From the NCBI RefSeq assembly GCF_006716345.1, contig NZ_VFOX01000001.1, forward strand, positions 1,922,001 through 1,986,000: 64,000 nucleotides of DNA, in the 5' to 3' direction. The stretch comes from Microbacterium saperdae. GTDB taxonomy: Bacteria; Actinomycetota; Actinomycetes; Actinomycetales; Microbacteriaceae. This document shows, piece by piece, positions 17,993-27,909 of the stretch. The position numbers and the translations under genes were made by a program. A model generated the notes under the pieces. It had not been told where the DNA came from. It made no database searches and saw only the letters and a program-made list of their open reading frames with translations. Within the stretch, counting starts at the first letter, position 1, and the number at the start of each line of letters is the position of its first letter.

Positions 17993-19107
17993 ACGACGAC
18001 TTGAGCAAGCGGGTTCTCGGCCAGATCATGGGCTGGGATGACGACCGCGCCCGGGAAGAGTACCGTTGGCTAGCATTCATCTCGTCGATCAAGTACGACG
18101 CGTACCGAGACTTTCAGGCTGGAATGCGGTTTATCGAGAGCCTTGTGACGTGGTTGCAGCAGTTCGATCCAACTGAACGCGAGACTGCCTACGGGTTCAT
18201 TAGGAGGCGGCTTGTTTTCATCGGCCTCAGTGAGACCCAGCATCTGGTTGAGCAGTTCTACCCGAAGATTGCCCACGATCAGTTCACTCGCACGATCGCG
18301 GCCCGTAGCCAGGTGTCTCCCTGGGTAGTCCTTAGCAGGCCAGATCTCAGAGATGAGATGGACGTGCTGCGCCGCAAAACACTCTTCCTTGGACTCAGCG
18401 ACGGAGCCCGCATCGACACGCTCCGGCACAGCAATGTCGGCAGACTGAGCAACGAACAAGTAGCTCCCACAACCCAGTTGGATCCTGAAAAGTGGCGAGA
18501 CCTTCTTTCTGATCTGCGCAAAGCGCTGGAAGATCCTGAAGCTCGCTTCGAGATGGTCTACCTGATCGATGACTTTACGGCGACAGGCACGTCATTCCTG
18601 CGTTTTGATGAGGTTTCGGATCGCTGGAAAGGCAAGATGACCCGGTTTCGTGATTCGATTGCTCAAATCCGGGATGAACTGTTCGCCCCCGATTGGAAGC
18701 TTTGCGTGCACCACTACATCGCTTCGCACTCTGCCGAAAAGAAGGTGCGCAAGAACATCGTGGACTCACAAAAATTCTTCAGCGACGCCGGGTGGGGATC
18801 TGTCGTGGTCTCGTTCGGAACAGTGCTTCCAGAGTCCCTCCCGATGCGTGACGAAGCCCCTGAGGATCAGGCCTTTATTGCTCTGGCACGCAAGTATTAC
18901 GATCCTGCCATCCAAACGACCCACACGAGCGTTGGTGGAGTAGATCGAATTGACCTTGGATACGGTGGGTGCGCTCTCCCCGTCGTCCTTGAGCACAACA
19001 CGCCGAACAACTCAGTGGCTCTGCTCTGGGCTGAGTCCGATGGCCAGGACTCTCCGCCGATACCGGCCATGAGGCCACTATTCCGGCGACGACAGCGGCA
19101 CGTGTAG
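17989..19107 (+). CDS. Phosphoribosyltransferase-like protein (PRTase-CE type)
   Basis: Soluble protein of 372 residues with a type I phosphoribosyltransferase signature: MVYLIDDFTATGTSFLRF matches the PRPP-binding loop (hydrophobic-DD-x-x-T/A-T-G-T). The rest, an all-helical N-terminal region followed by AIQTTHTSVGGVDRIDLGYGGCALPVVLEHNTPNNS near the end, is unlike purine or orotate transferases. It resembles the PRTase-like proteins described in bacterial conflict-system surveys as PRTase-CE, which I recall but cannot check here. The ATG at 17989 overlaps the SIS-HAD stop. It may transfer a phosphoribosyl group to a nucleobase, nucleotide or macromolecule. Confidence 0.7.
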   Translation: MNDDLSKRVLGQIMGWDDDRAREEYRWLAFISSIKYDAYRDFQAGMRFIESLVTWLQQFDPTERETAYGFIRRRLVFIGLSETQHLVEQFYPKIAHDQFTRTIAARSQVSPWVVLSRPDLRDEMDVLRRKTLFLGLSDGARIDTLRHSNVGRLSNEQVAPTTQLDPEKWRDLLSDLRKALEDPEARFEMVYLIDDFTATGTSFLRFDEVSDRWKGKMTRFRDSIAQIRDELFAPDWKLCVHHYIASHSAEKKVRKNIVDSQKFFSDAGWGSVVVSFGTVLPESLPMRDEAPEDQAFIALARKYYDPAIQTTHTSVGGVDRIDLGYGGCALPVVLEHNTPNNSVALLWAESDGQDSPPIPAMRPLFRRRQRHV

Positions 19108-19118
19108 AGGAGATTGTG

Positions 19119-21026
19119 ATGGCTAACCCCTTCGAGAAACGTGCGACTGAGTACCTTCGCGACGACGAAGCGTTCCTTTCTGTCGTTTCCCCCGAGCCGC
19201 TCACCACCTTCTTCCACCAGCCGGCGAGAGAAGACCGGCTGCTAGATCGTTTAGTGATGATCATCGGGACCCCGGGAAGCGGGAAGACCACGATGACTCG
19301 GTTGTTCCAGTACGCCACGATCCGTACCCTCCTACAGAACGAATCGCTCGACACTTACCGGCCGTTAATCGCCACGCTGGCGCAATGCGGGGCGGTTCGC
19401 GACGGCGTTCCGACAGTTCTTGGCGCGCGTATTCCTCTAGAATCTGAGTACCGCGAGTTCTGGGAGTTTCCTTACCCCGACGACCTAAAGCTGGGCCTCA
19501 TGACGGCACTGATCCAGGCTAGGGCTGTGCTCGCCTGGATCAGTAACTTGCAGACCACGGGGGTACCACTCGAAGCGATTCGAATCATTCCTCGCGAGAA
19601 TGCTGGCGCAGCGGCGGCGTCAATCGGCGGGACCGACACGGCTGATGTGCTCGCGAAGGCGACAGAAATCGAACTAGCGATCTACCGCATCTCGGCCGCT
19701 CTCGTTCCGCCGAGCGTGGACTCGATCTCTAAGACAGCATCGACAGCCTACCGACCATTCGACGTCATCGATACGGTGGAGGTAACCCACGACTCTGAGA
19801 CGCTCGTTCTCCGGCCGCTCATTATTCTTGATGATGCGCACTCCCTGCAAGCAGACCAATTCGAGTTACTACGCAGGTGGCTCGCCCGCAGAGAGCTGAA
19901 AGTAGCGCGGTGGGTGATCACCAGGTTCGACGCGTTGACTCCTCGGCAAGTGCTGCTTTCGCCGGGGCTGTCATCAGAGCGCGAGATTACCTACATCAAA
20001 ATGCAGAACGATAAGGGTCGAAAGCGAGAACGGGACGCCTTCCGCAAGATGGCGAAAGACATGAGTAATCGGTATTTGCGTCGCATGGACTCTTTCAACC
20101 GTCGCCGACTCACAGAGCTGAGCTCCCTCCTCGCTACCGTCCCCGAACCGTTAAGCGCCTCCAAAGTAGAACGCCTCCGAAAGCACGCAGATACTGTTCA
20201 GCGACGGACAAACGTAACGCCGGCCCGTCGGGCGGAACTTGAGTCAAAAGTCGATGGGTATCTCAGTTCGCGCGCGAGCGAGGAGCTTCGCCTCGCCTGC
20301 CTGGAAATCGTCATGGAACGCTACCTGAAGCGCACCAAAGCGCACGCCTCGCAACTGGACCTGTTTGGCGCTGACAGCGATGACTTCGACCCTGAACCCT
20401 CAAAGCCAATCGCGGTTGACGCTGGAGTTGTTGACGGGGCCGAGATACATCTGCTCCATGAATTCGATCGACCGTACTACTTCGGCATAGACACTCTGTG
20501 CGACGCGAGCTCGGAAAACGCCGAACAATTTCTGCAGCTTGCGGGCGTACTGGTTAACCATCTCGAGACCAAGTTGATTCGCGGGCGAGAACTCACGCTC
20601 ACTAGCCGTGAACAGAACAAACTCCTCCGCGAGCGAGCAACCGAACTGGTTCGCGAATGGGACTTCCCCCACGCCCGCGCTGTAAGAGGCCTCGTCGAGG
20701 AAATTGCGACGCAGTGCGTCCTCAAGAGCATGGAACCCAACGCGTCCTTGAAGGGAGGAGCAATCGCGTTCGGGATTCTGCAAGAGGAGTTCGAGCAGAT
20801 CCCCACGACGCACCCACAGCTGGCCAAAATTCTCCAGTTCGCAGTCGCCTATAACGCGATCACCCTTGTGCAGGACCACGGAACGAAAAAGCAGAAATGG
20901 TGCCTGATCGAGCTTGGCGGAACGCTACTGCTCAAACACGGCCTCACTCTCAACCGCGGGGGATTCCTCGAAAGAACTGTGGGCGACCTGGCCGCAATCG
21001 TGAGCGGCACCACACATGTCAAATAA
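19119..21026 (+). CDS. P-loop ATPase of the five-gene system
   Basis: ATPase of 635 residues with Walker A MIIGTPGSGKTTMTRLF near residue 45-60 and Walker B LIILDDAHSLQ near residue 225-235. A basic sensor-like stretch (ARWVITRFDALTPRQ) follows, then a long charged helical region and a C-terminal winged-helix-like part. Overall it looks like an AAA+/STAND-type NTPase, similar to those that act as sensors or switches in defence systems. GAGGAGA lies six bases upstream of the chosen ATG 19119; GTG 19116 is too close. It ends 11 bases inside the next gene. No membrane segment or nuclease motif is visible. Confidence 0.75.
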   Translation: MANPFEKRATEYLRDDEAFLSVVSPEPLTTFFHQPAREDRLLDRLVMIIGTPGSGKTTMTRLFQYATIRTLLQNESLDTYRPLIATLAQCGAVRDGVPTVLGARIPLESEYREFWEFPYPDDLKLGLMTALIQARAVLAWISNLQTTGVPLEAIRIIPRENAGAAAASIGGTDTADVLAKATEIELAIYRISAALVPPSVDSISKTASTAYRPFDVIDTVEVTHDSETLVLRPLIILDDAHSLQADQFELLRRWLARRELKVARWVITRFDALTPRQVLLSPGLSSEREITYIKMQNDKGRKRERDAFRKMAKDMSNRYLRRMDSFNRRRLTELSSLLATVPEPLSASKVERLRKHADTVQRRTNVTPARRAELESKVDGYLSSRASEELRLACLEIVMERYLKRTKAHASQLDLFGADSDDFDPEPSKPIAVDAGVVDGAEIHLLHEFDRPYYFGIDTLCDASSENAEQFLQLAGVLVNHLETKLIRGRELTLTSREQNKLLRERATELVREWDFPHARAVRGLVEEIATQCVLKSMEPNASLKGGAIAFGILQEEFEQIPTTHPQLAKILQFAVAYNAITLVQDHGTKKQKWCLIELGGTLLLKHGLTLNRGGFLERTVGDLAAIVSGTTHVK

Positions 21027-22131
21027 CTACCGGTGGGACCTGGCCATCACGCATCGTGGCGAAGAGCTCGAGTCGTTCGTGGAGCAATACTTCAACAACG
21101 CCGAGCGACGGATCCTGATGATCGCAGGTGCCGGTTTCGACCCCAGAACAGGCTTAGTCGCGACCGCACTAAGCACCGCGACCGCAGCGAGCATATCTGC
21201 GTTGTTCGTCCAAGAGACCCGCGCCGAATCAGACAAGACGCTTGCAGCGTACGCGACAGCGAACCTCGAACAGCTCATGGCGATCGTGCCTACACACACC
21301 ATCCTCGACGTCGAGATCTTCGGTGCCGACAATTCCGTCGTCGGCGGACGACGCGCAGCCAGCAAGCTCAGCGCGCAGAAGTTGACGGAGTACACAGACC
21401 TAGTCGTCGATATCAGCGCGCTGTCCGTCGGCACCAGTTTTCCGATGATCCGCTACCTCATCGAGCTGATTCACTCGGGGCAGTCAGCGGCGAACCTGCA
21501 CGTGATGGTCGCGCACCAACCTGAACTCGATGCGAAGATCCGAGCGATCCCCACCGACACCGCCGTGCCCGTCCACGGTTTCAACGGCGGGTTGACTCTT
21601 GTGTCGGGAGGCCAGCAAGCAGCAAAGCTCTGGCTCCCGCAGCTTGCCAGCGGGCGAGCAGCCACCCTGCGCCGCATCTACGAAAGCATCAACCCTGATG
21701 AGGTCTGCGCAATCCTGCCATTCCCCTCCACCCACCCGCGCCTCGGCGACTCTCTTCTCGAAGAACTCCTTGGCTCAGACGGATTCCCCTGGCAGATGGA
21801 TGCACGCAGCATCGTCCATGCCGACGAAGACGACCCCCTCGATCTATACCGAACTGTTCTGCGTCTTCATGCGCTCCGAGAGCCCGTGTTCAGGGAGGTC
21901 GGAGGATCCCAACTGATACTGTCACCGGTCGGCAGTAAGGTCATGGCGTTAGGGGCACTCCTGGCGGCCCTCGAAAAAGACCTCCCCGTGGTCTACCTCG
22001 AGGACTTCAGCTATGAACTACAGGGCAGTCTCGATGACAAGCTCGCACCACCCGAGCTGATGCACGTATGGCTCGAGGGAACTCCATACCCGAAAAATCG
22101 CCCGCTATTACGGAGAATCGACAATGACTAG
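21016..22131 (+). CDS. Unrecognised protein of the five-gene system
   Basis: Protein of 371 residues that I do not recognise. The N-terminal part has a Rossmann-like beginning (RRILMIAGAGFDPRTGLVATAL), then alternating strands and helices, with TEYTDLVVDISALSVGTSFPMIRYLIELI and LHVMVAHQPELDAKI. The C-terminal half has VCAILPFPSTHPRLGDSLLEELL and ends PKNRPLLRRIDND. No membrane segment, zinc motif or nuclease signature is visible. It overlaps the ATPase gene by 11 bases and the kinase gene by eight, so the products are probably made in fixed ratio and may form a complex. A nucleotide-binding role is possible from the GAGFD loop but unproven. Confidence 0.7.
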   Translation: MSNNYRWDLAITHRGEELESFVEQYFNNAERRILMIAGAGFDPRTGLVATALSTATAASISALFVQETRAESDKTLAAYATANLEQLMAIVPTHTILDVEIFGADNSVVGGRRAASKLSAQKLTEYTDLVVDISALSVGTSFPMIRYLIELIHSGQSAANLHVMVAHQPELDAKIRAIPTDTAVPVHGFNGGLTLVSGGQQAAKLWLPQLASGRAATLRRIYESINPDEVCAILPFPSTHPRLGDSLLEELLGSDGFPWQMDARSIVHADEDDPLDLYRTVLRLHALREPVFREVGGSQLILSPVGSKVMALGALLAALEKDLPVVYLEDFSYELQGSLDDKLAPPELMHVWLEGTPYPKNRPLLRRIDND

Positions 22132-23137
22132 TCCAGCTCATCCGAAGGTCCTTGGAACGGGCCTAATCGCTCTCGACCTGGTGATCAGCGCGGATCCCGA
22201 TCGGCCCATCCAGTCCTGGGCCGGCGGCACATGCGGCAACGTCCTCTCCATCCTCGCTTACCTCGGATGGTCCTCATACCCGATCGCCCGGCTGGACCAT
22301 GACGCGGCGGCGACTCGTATCGCGGCAGATCTTGAGCGGTGGGGCGTTCACCTCGACTTCGTCCATTCTGGCCCCACGACGAGTACGCCCATCATCATTC
22401 AAGAAAACCACGTCACTCGCGCCGGCGTCGCAAAGCACAAGTTCACTTGGACTTGTCCACGGTGCGGAAGCTGGCTCCCCAGTTTCCGCCCAATCACTCG
22501 CGATGTTCTCGAGACTGTCGGGCCAGCCGTTGACGACGCTGCGGTCTTCTTCCTCGACCGGCTCTCACGAGCGGCCCTCACCCTTGCGCAGCGCGCGGCG
22601 GAACACGGCGCACTTGTGGTGTTTGAACCCTCCGGACGCTCAGACCCGAAACTCTTCTCCGAAGCGATCAAGATCGCCCACATCGTCAAATACGCAGATC
22701 AGCGACTCAGCGATGCCGGCGGAACCATGTCTGCCGACACGGCGACGCTTCTCGAGGTTCAGACGCTTGGGTCGCGGGGGCTCCGCTTCCGCCACAAGGC
22801 CGACGGCGTTGCCTCCGACTGGAGAGAGCTCGATGCAGTCCCCGCATCCGAGGTCGTCGACACCTGCGGCTCTGGTGACTGGTGCACTGCAGGAGTGCTC
22901 TCTCGACTCGCCGCCAATGGCCAAGCAGGATTCCGAGGTCACAGTTCCGACGACATCGCCGACGCCCTGCAATACGGGCAGAGCCTTGCTGCGTGGAACT
23001 GCGAGTACGAAGGAGCGCGTGGAGGTATGTACGTGGAAGCTGAGAAAGTCCTAACGACGGCGAGCGCGGTTGCTCATGAAAGCTCTCTCGCCACCGCTGG
23101 GCACCTCGTGTCCTGCCCTGCATGCCCGCCAGCCTAA
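22124..23137 (+). CDS. PfkB-family carbohydrate kinase with inserted CPxCG motif
   Basis: Sugar or nucleoside kinase of 337 residues. It begins with the PfkB entry strand (VLGTGLIALDLVISADP) and the Gly loop AGGTCGNVLSILAYLGW, and ends with the catalytic motif DTCGSGDWCTAGVLSRL, which carries the general-base Asp and the anion hole. About residues 108-120 contain TWTCPRCGSWLP, a CxxC element not present in ribokinase or adenosine kinase; with other cysteines it could bind zinc. The likely reaction is ATP-dependent phosphorylation of a ribose-like substrate that feeds the transferase and SIS-HAD enzymes. The start ATG lies inside the preceding gene. Confidence 0.82.
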   Translation: MTSPAHPKVLGTGLIALDLVISADPDRPIQSWAGGTCGNVLSILAYLGWSSYPIARLDHDAAATRIAADLERWGVHLDFVHSGPTTSTPIIIQENHVTRAGVAKHKFTWTCPRCGSWLPSFRPITRDVLETVGPAVDDAAVFFLDRLSRAALTLAQRAAEHGALVVFEPSGRSDPKLFSEAIKIAHIVKYADQRLSDAGGTMSADTATLLEVQTLGSRGLRFRHKADGVASDWRELDAVPASEVVDTCGSGDWCTAGVLSRLAANGQAGFRGHSSDDIADALQYGQSLAAWNCEYEGARGGMYVEAEKVLTTASAVAHESSLATAGHLVSCPACPPA

Positions 23138-23189
23138 GGCTCGAAACTCGACTCCAGGAGGGATGCCGCCGGTCCTAGAGCCGGCTGGC

Positions 23190-23574
23190 GTGACCCCGGT
23201 TACGGACACGTCTGGGGTTGGTTTCCTGTGCAGTTGAGAAAGCTCCAACCTTGTACACGCCCGAACTGATCGCTGCGCTCCGGTCTGACTAGGAGTCGGG
23301 GATGTCAGCTCGGGAAGCCAGTGATGCTCGGGGTCTTGACCGTTTGACGGTGCTGAAACGGCTTCGGGCGGCGAAGGTGAAGATCCGTCGACAAGGTCTT
23401 GAGTCTGGCTAGGTGGATGTGGCGGTGGGGATGTACTTGGCGGGGCAGACGCTCGCTCAGATGGGCGAGCGCTTCGATGTCGCTCAGGGCGCGGTCGGAC
23501 GGTACTTAAAGCAACAGGGGGCGCGGATGCGTCCCGCGCTCGTGAAGGCACGACGCATCGACATGACAGCGTCG
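23190..23574 (+). pseudogene. Broken right copy of the tandem HTH gene
   Basis: Aligns with 15424-15790 but is disabled. Where the intact copy reads GAC TAC GAG this one reads GAC TAG GAG, a second TAG falls at 23410 before GTGGATGTGGCG, and there is a one-base insertion near 23212. The second HTH unit (MYLAGQTLAQMGERFDVAQG) is still readable, so decay is incomplete. It marks the right edge of the five-gene island. The stretch from here to 23629 holds no other gene. Confidence 0.75.
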
Positions 23575-23629
23575 ACCTCGTGTTGCCGGAGATACCAGCT
23601 TGCCCTGAGAAGAAGTGTCGTGGGGCTCA

Positions 23630-24010
23630 CTAGGCAGCAGTGCTCGATGCAGGGGCGGGCTGCGGGGTGCGGTAACTGGCGTGACTGCGCCGTTCGGCTC
23701 TGGCCACAAGCCATTCCTGTATGCGGACGCGGGTGAGGAGGATCACGCTCCAGGGTCCGAAGAGCAGGAACATCAGGCCGTTCCAGAATGCCCAGAAGAA
23801 GACCAGGTAGAGCCATTCGCTCCAGCCCCGCTCGATGAGGCCGGTGCAGGTGGCGGCGATGAGAATGTAGACGACGCCGAGGAGCATCGCGGGGACGCCG
23901 AACTTGAGGCCTCGGCGGGTTCGGAGTTTGTCGAGAAGGATGTTCGTGGGCATCCATCGGCGCAGGAAGATGCGGGTTCGGATGCTGAGGTTCCAGAGGG
24001 TGGTGAGCAC
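23630..24010 (-). CDS. Small two-helix membrane protein next to the relaxase
   Basis: Membrane protein of 126 residues, starting with GTG at 24010 ([23 protein letters not shown]) with GAGG five bases upstream. Two adjacent hydrophobic helices follow ([21 protein letters not shown] and [23 protein letters not shown]), then a basic cytoplasmic tail. Proteins of this type regularly accompany MobF relaxase genes in actinobacterial conjugative elements and are often mislabelled sulfate permeases. It lies 197 bases downstream of the relaxase gene on the same strand. The role is unknown; a mating-related membrane factor is plausible. Confidence 0.75.
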   Translation of the reverse strand: MLTTLWNLSIRTRIFLRRWMPTNILLDKLRTRRGLKFGVPAMLLGVVYILIAATCTGLIERGWSEWLYLVFFWAFWNGLMFLLFGPWSVILLTRVRIQEWLVARAERRSHASYRTPQPAPASSTAA

Positions 24011-24207
24011 GATGGCCTCACTTTCATACGCACAGTGCAAGTCGACGTTGTCCGGCGGGTGCGTGTGTGATGTGAGGCTCTCGGTCGGCGAGAGGTGCTG
24101 CCTCCCAGGTTGAGATTCGCTGGGGTGGCCCTTGGTTGAGTCCTGCCGTACTCGACACTTTACGCCGCGCGCGTTCCGGGAGGAAGAGTTCGTCGTGGTT
24201 GCCGAAA

Positions 24208-27200
24208 TCAGGAGAGGCTGCGCCCAGTCGACCGCGAAGGCCCCCGACCTTCAGAGGCCTCCCGGTCCTGCACGTCGGGGAAGACTGCGCGGGCGCGTTC
24301 GTAGTCGATACGCTGTGCGTCATCGTCGGGGACGGGTCCGAGGGGGCTGGTGGATGTGATGCCCCACCGGTCGCGATACGCGGCCACCGCTCGCACCGCG
24401 ATCGCTCTAGTGCCGCGATCCATGCCGTCGAGGGTTCTCCTCCACGGCTCGGCTCGTTCGAGCGCCGTGGTGGTGAGGGCGTCGAGGCGTTGCTGCATCA
24501 GCTGCTCCCGCTCCTGGAGTGCCTGGCGCATGGCTGGGTCAGTGATGCCCGTCGCGCGCGGGATGAGGCCAGCGATCAGCGACACCCGACTCGCCGAGGG
24601 CTGGTAGGTGGCGGCGACCTTCTGGATTCGGTATCGCAGCAGCGATCCGAGATCTTCGACCCCGTCGAGGCCACCGGCACGGATAACGCGTGGCAGGAGG
24701 TCGTTGATGTCATGCCCGTCGGCCTCGAGACGGCGCAGTTCGGTGATGAGGATCCCGAACGACTCCGTCTCCACCAGCTCGTCGATCGCCTGTGGGGTGA
24801 GGCCGCCCTGTTCGAGGAGTGTGACCCACCGGTCCTGCTGGGCTTCTTGGGCGATGGTGTCGTACTCGGCAGCCAGCTGGGCCAGCGAGCCCCACATGTC
24901 CTGCTCAGTCGTGATGGTCTCGTGTGCGGACTGCTCAGCACCGACATGCTGGAGGATGCCGTAGAGGATGCTCCGCGCGGTCATCTGCAGGTCGTCCCGG
25001 TGCTGGTGATCTTCGAGGTGATGTTCATCGGTCGCGATGTAGGCGCGGTTGGATTCCCGGCCGCGGGTCATGGCGACGTAGAGAGATTCCCGGGTCACCT
25101 CGGGTGAGTGGACGATTGCGTGCGCGGTGTCGACTGTGGAGCCCTGCGCACGGTGTGCGGTGATCGCGTACCCCAGCTCGACATGCTCGCCCACGTACGC
25201 GGCAGGAAGCGTGATGGTCGTGCGCCATTTGGAGCGGGCGCGGCGGACAGTGAGGGAACCGTCATCATTGGCGCGGGCAACCGTCCACCGGTCGCCGTTC
25301 TTCACCCACCCCCGCCCGAGTGCGAGGCGCCGGTCGTTGTGGCGGGTGATGATGAGGTCACCGCGGGAGGCCTCGTTCCCGTCATGCAGCCGGACGCCGT
25401 CGAGGGCGACGTCGCCCGCCAAGATCCGATCGGTGCGAGCGCGGGCGTTGAGCTCCGAGACGGTGTCGAGGGTCTCCGCGATCAGCACCGACGCTTTCCC
25501 CGCAGCCTGGTCGCCACGCCACGCCTGGTACGCCTGCTCGATGATGTCCTCGTACCCTCCTGGGGTGACGCGGTCGTGGTTGAGGTAGGTGTCGATGACG
25601 TCGGTGTCGCCGATGCGGAGGCCGAGGGAGGCGTGTTTCTCCCACTCGTTCCGGAACCGCCTGACGTCGGTGAGCTCAGGGGCATCGTCCCGGTCGCGGA
25701 CGAGCATCCCGAACGCGCCACCCGCATCCACCGCCGCGAGTTGTGCCCAGTCACCGACGAGGAGCACCTTCGCACCGACAGCGGCGGCGTGCGCGGTGAT
25801 GGTGTCGAGGGCGAGGGTTCCGGCGAGGGAGGCTTCGTCGATGATGACGAGTTGTCCGGGTTTGAGGTTCCAGTTGCCGTTGCGGTGTTCGTGGAGCCAC
25901 TTCGCCGTGTTCTCCGTCGAGATCCCCAAATCCCCAGCAAGAACATCCGCGGCTGCAGCAGACGGCGCGAGACCGATCACAGAGCCGGTGCCGTGGCGTT
26001 TCTCCCACGCCCGCCGCAGCGCGGACATCGTCGTGGTCTTCCCTGCCCCCGCAGGGCCGACCAGGACATCGAGGGTGCGGGCGGAGACGCCGATCTTCAC
26101 GATCGCCCGCTCCTGATCCGGTGACAACGTATGCCCGTCTCGGTTCTTCGTCCGCGCCGCCTGCTCGACCCACGCGAGGGGCACCGTTGGTGCGTTCCTG
26201 TCGTTCGACGCGGCCAGGAGACGGTCCTCGGCGGCGAGGACCTGTTCGGAGGAGAACACGGTTGCGGCTTTCGGGCGGAACACGCTCGACTCGTCCGGGC
26301 GACGGAACGTCGGCGGGCTCGACGCCAACTTCGGCGGCGTCAACCGCAGCGAGACGCGTTCTGCGGCGTCGACGATCTGCTGGGTGATGGTGTCGCGGTC
26401 GGTCGGGGATGCGAACCTGAGTCCCATCGTCTGCCGGACAGCCTCCGCGTGGAGGTTCCATCGTTTCCACGTTGACCGCCGGTCACCCACCCGCGCCACC
26501 ACAGCCTCGGCAACGTGATCGAGGTCGCTGAGAGGGATGTCGTCTGCGCGCAGCAACGGCTCCCCAGTGCTTCCGGCGAGGAGCGTTGTGGCCCACGTCG
26601 GTGCATCCTCCCGGAGAAGCTCGGTGGCGCGTTCCCGCCACTCGGTGGTGAGGCCGCTCAGCGAGTGGTGCTGTTTCGGTGGCCGCGTCTCCAACGTGGC
26701 TTGCTGCCGGAACTGCCACAACAGCTTCGGCGACGGCTGCCTGCCGTGCTTGGTTACGTAGTCGGTAACGAGTCGGTCCTTGACCTGCTCGATGTCACGG
26801 GTGCGGGACGAGAACGCATCCATCAGCTCCTGCGGCACTCCGACGATCTCCCACGCCGTCGACCGCCCAGCACCACGCTCCCGCGCCTCCCACCCCACAC
26901 CAAGCACCAGGGTGAGGTGATCGGAGAGGACCGCGTTGTAGTGCTCCGACAGCCCGGCCACGGCGGCGTGGATCGCACGGGAATCGAGGGTCCGCCACTT
27001 CCCGTCGTGGGAGGCCTGGACACGGTTCGCGACCACCACATGGGTGTGCAGCTGCGGGTCCGAGGCTCTGGAGTCGTAGTGGTCGTACGCTGCCGCGATC
27101 ACACCCCGCACCTCAACCTGCGCGACCGCGCCCCGCGGCCCTTTCGCACCGACACGGGTCATCGCGACATCACGCTCCAACAGGTCAATCACATCTTCGA

Positions 27201-27717
27201 TCGCGGCGTGGTGGGCCTGGGCGATCAGCGCCTGCGTACCACCATCAGCGACCGCCCAGAGCGTCGAGACGGACTTCGGGACCGAGAACGTCAAATCGAA
27301 CCCCGCCACCGGCGCACCCGTCGGCTTCGACGCTTCCTCGGCCTCGATCAACGCGGCCTCTGTCGCACGCTGTTCCTCGGTGAGCGCGTCAGAGAGCTTC
27401 CCGAGTCGACGCTCGACACGTTCCGCAGCGGTGGCGAACTTCCGGTACGGACGCCCCAATTGCTCTCCACTGTTCGGGTCCTGCCCGAACCCCATCAACC
27501 GCCGCAACTGCTCCTCGGTCACAGCTGCACCCTCCGCCACGCCGCCCGAAAGTCCAGGAAGTCCAGCCCCAATCCATGCGCCTGGTGGTGTTCCCGACTC
27601 GAGGTAGTACCTCGTCAACGCAGAAGCAGCATCACGGTCGCCGTCACCGGTGACGACGGAGTTCAGCAGATACCGGTATCCGTCACCGGCGGTCATCACC
27701 CTGATCGACACCGTCAC
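24208..27717 (-). CDS. traA: MobF-family conjugative relaxase-helicase (TraA/TrwC-like)
   Basis: Nicks the transfer strand at oriT and unwinds DNA during conjugation. From GTG 27717 the protein has 1169 residues and begins [18 protein letters not shown]. Residues 1-430 are a TrwC relaxase domain with paired tyrosines ([13 protein letters not shown]) and the HUH metal motif in [12 protein letters not shown]. The middle is a RecD-like helicase with Walker [12 protein letters not shown] and Walker [10 protein letters not shown], ending in the UvrD-like [13 protein letters not shown]. The C-terminal 250 residues are helical. A TTG at 27735 is an alternative start. oriT was not identified; the 192 bases upstream are a candidate region. 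Confidence 0.93.
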   Translation of the reverse strand: MTVSIRVMTAGDGYRYLLNSVVTGDGDRDAASALTRYYLESGTPPGAWIGAGLPGLSGGVAEGAAVTEEQLRRLMGFGQDPNSGEQLGRPYRKFATAAERVERRLGKLSDALTEEQRATEAALIEAEEASKPTGAPVAGFDLTFSVPKSVSTLWAVADGGTQALIAQAHHAAIEDVIDLLERDVAMTRVGAKGPRGAVAQVEVRGVIAAAYDHYDSRASDPQLHTHVVVANRVQASHDGKWRTLDSRAIHAAVAGLSEHYNAVLSDHLTLVLGVGWEARERGAGRSTAWEIVGVPQELMDAFSSRTRDIEQVKDRLVTDYVTKHGRQPSPKLLWQFRQQATLETRPPKQHHSLSGLTTEWRERATELLREDAPTWATTLLAGSTGEPLLRADDIPLSDLDHVAEAVVARVGDRRSTWKRWNLHAEAVRQTMGLRFASPTDRDTITQQIVDAAERVSLRLTPPKLASSPPTFRRPDESSVFRPKAATVFSSEQVLAAEDRLLAASNDRNAPTVPLAWVEQAARTKNRDGHTLSPDQERAIVKIGVSARTLDVLVGPAGAGKTTTMSALRRAWEKRHGTGSVIGLAPSAAAADVLAGDLGISTENTAKWLHEHRNGNWNLKPGQLVIIDEASLAGTLALDTITAHAAAVGAKVLLVGDWAQLAAVDAGGAFGMLVRDRDDAPELTDVRRFRNEWEKHASLGLRIGDTDVIDTYLNHDRVTPGGYEDIIEQAYQAWRGDQAAGKASVLIAETLDTVSELNARARTDRILAGDVALDGVRLHDGNEASRGDLIITRHNDRRLALGRGWVKNGDRWTVARANDDGSLTVRRARSKWRTTITLPAAYVGEHVELGYAITAHRAQGSTVDTAHAIVHSPEVTRESLYVAMTRGRESNRAYIATDEHHLEDHQHRDDLQMTARSILYGILQHVGAEQSAHETITTEQDMWGSLAQLAAEYDTIAQEAQQDRWVTLLEQGGLTPQAIDELVETESFGILITELRRLEADGHDINDLLPRVIRAGGLDGVEDLGSLLRYRIQKVAATYQPSASRVSLIAGLIPRATGITDPAMRQALQEREQLMQQRLDALTTTALERAEPWRRTLDGMDRGTRAIAVRAVAAYRDRWGITSTSPLGPVPDDDAQRIDYERARAVFPDVQDREASEGRGPSRSTGRSLS

Positions 27718-27909
27718 ACACAGAAGGTGCGCCAACCCCGCGCCAAGGCTCCGAAGCTACAACCGTTACTACGAGCCATCGTTGGCGTAGTGGCACTTCA
27801 GGGGCGTGCACAGCAAGTGATCGCCGTCGCCGGTGAAGGCTCAGTGGCAGGTGCTGTCAGCCGTGACCAGCAACATGACCGGCATCGAGACCGTCGTGTC
27901 GGCGAACCA

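Noticed and set aside
27718..27909. An oriT in the gap upstream of the relaxase
   Set aside because: No clear nick-site inverted repeat could be picked out. It remains a candidate region only and is not called as a feature.
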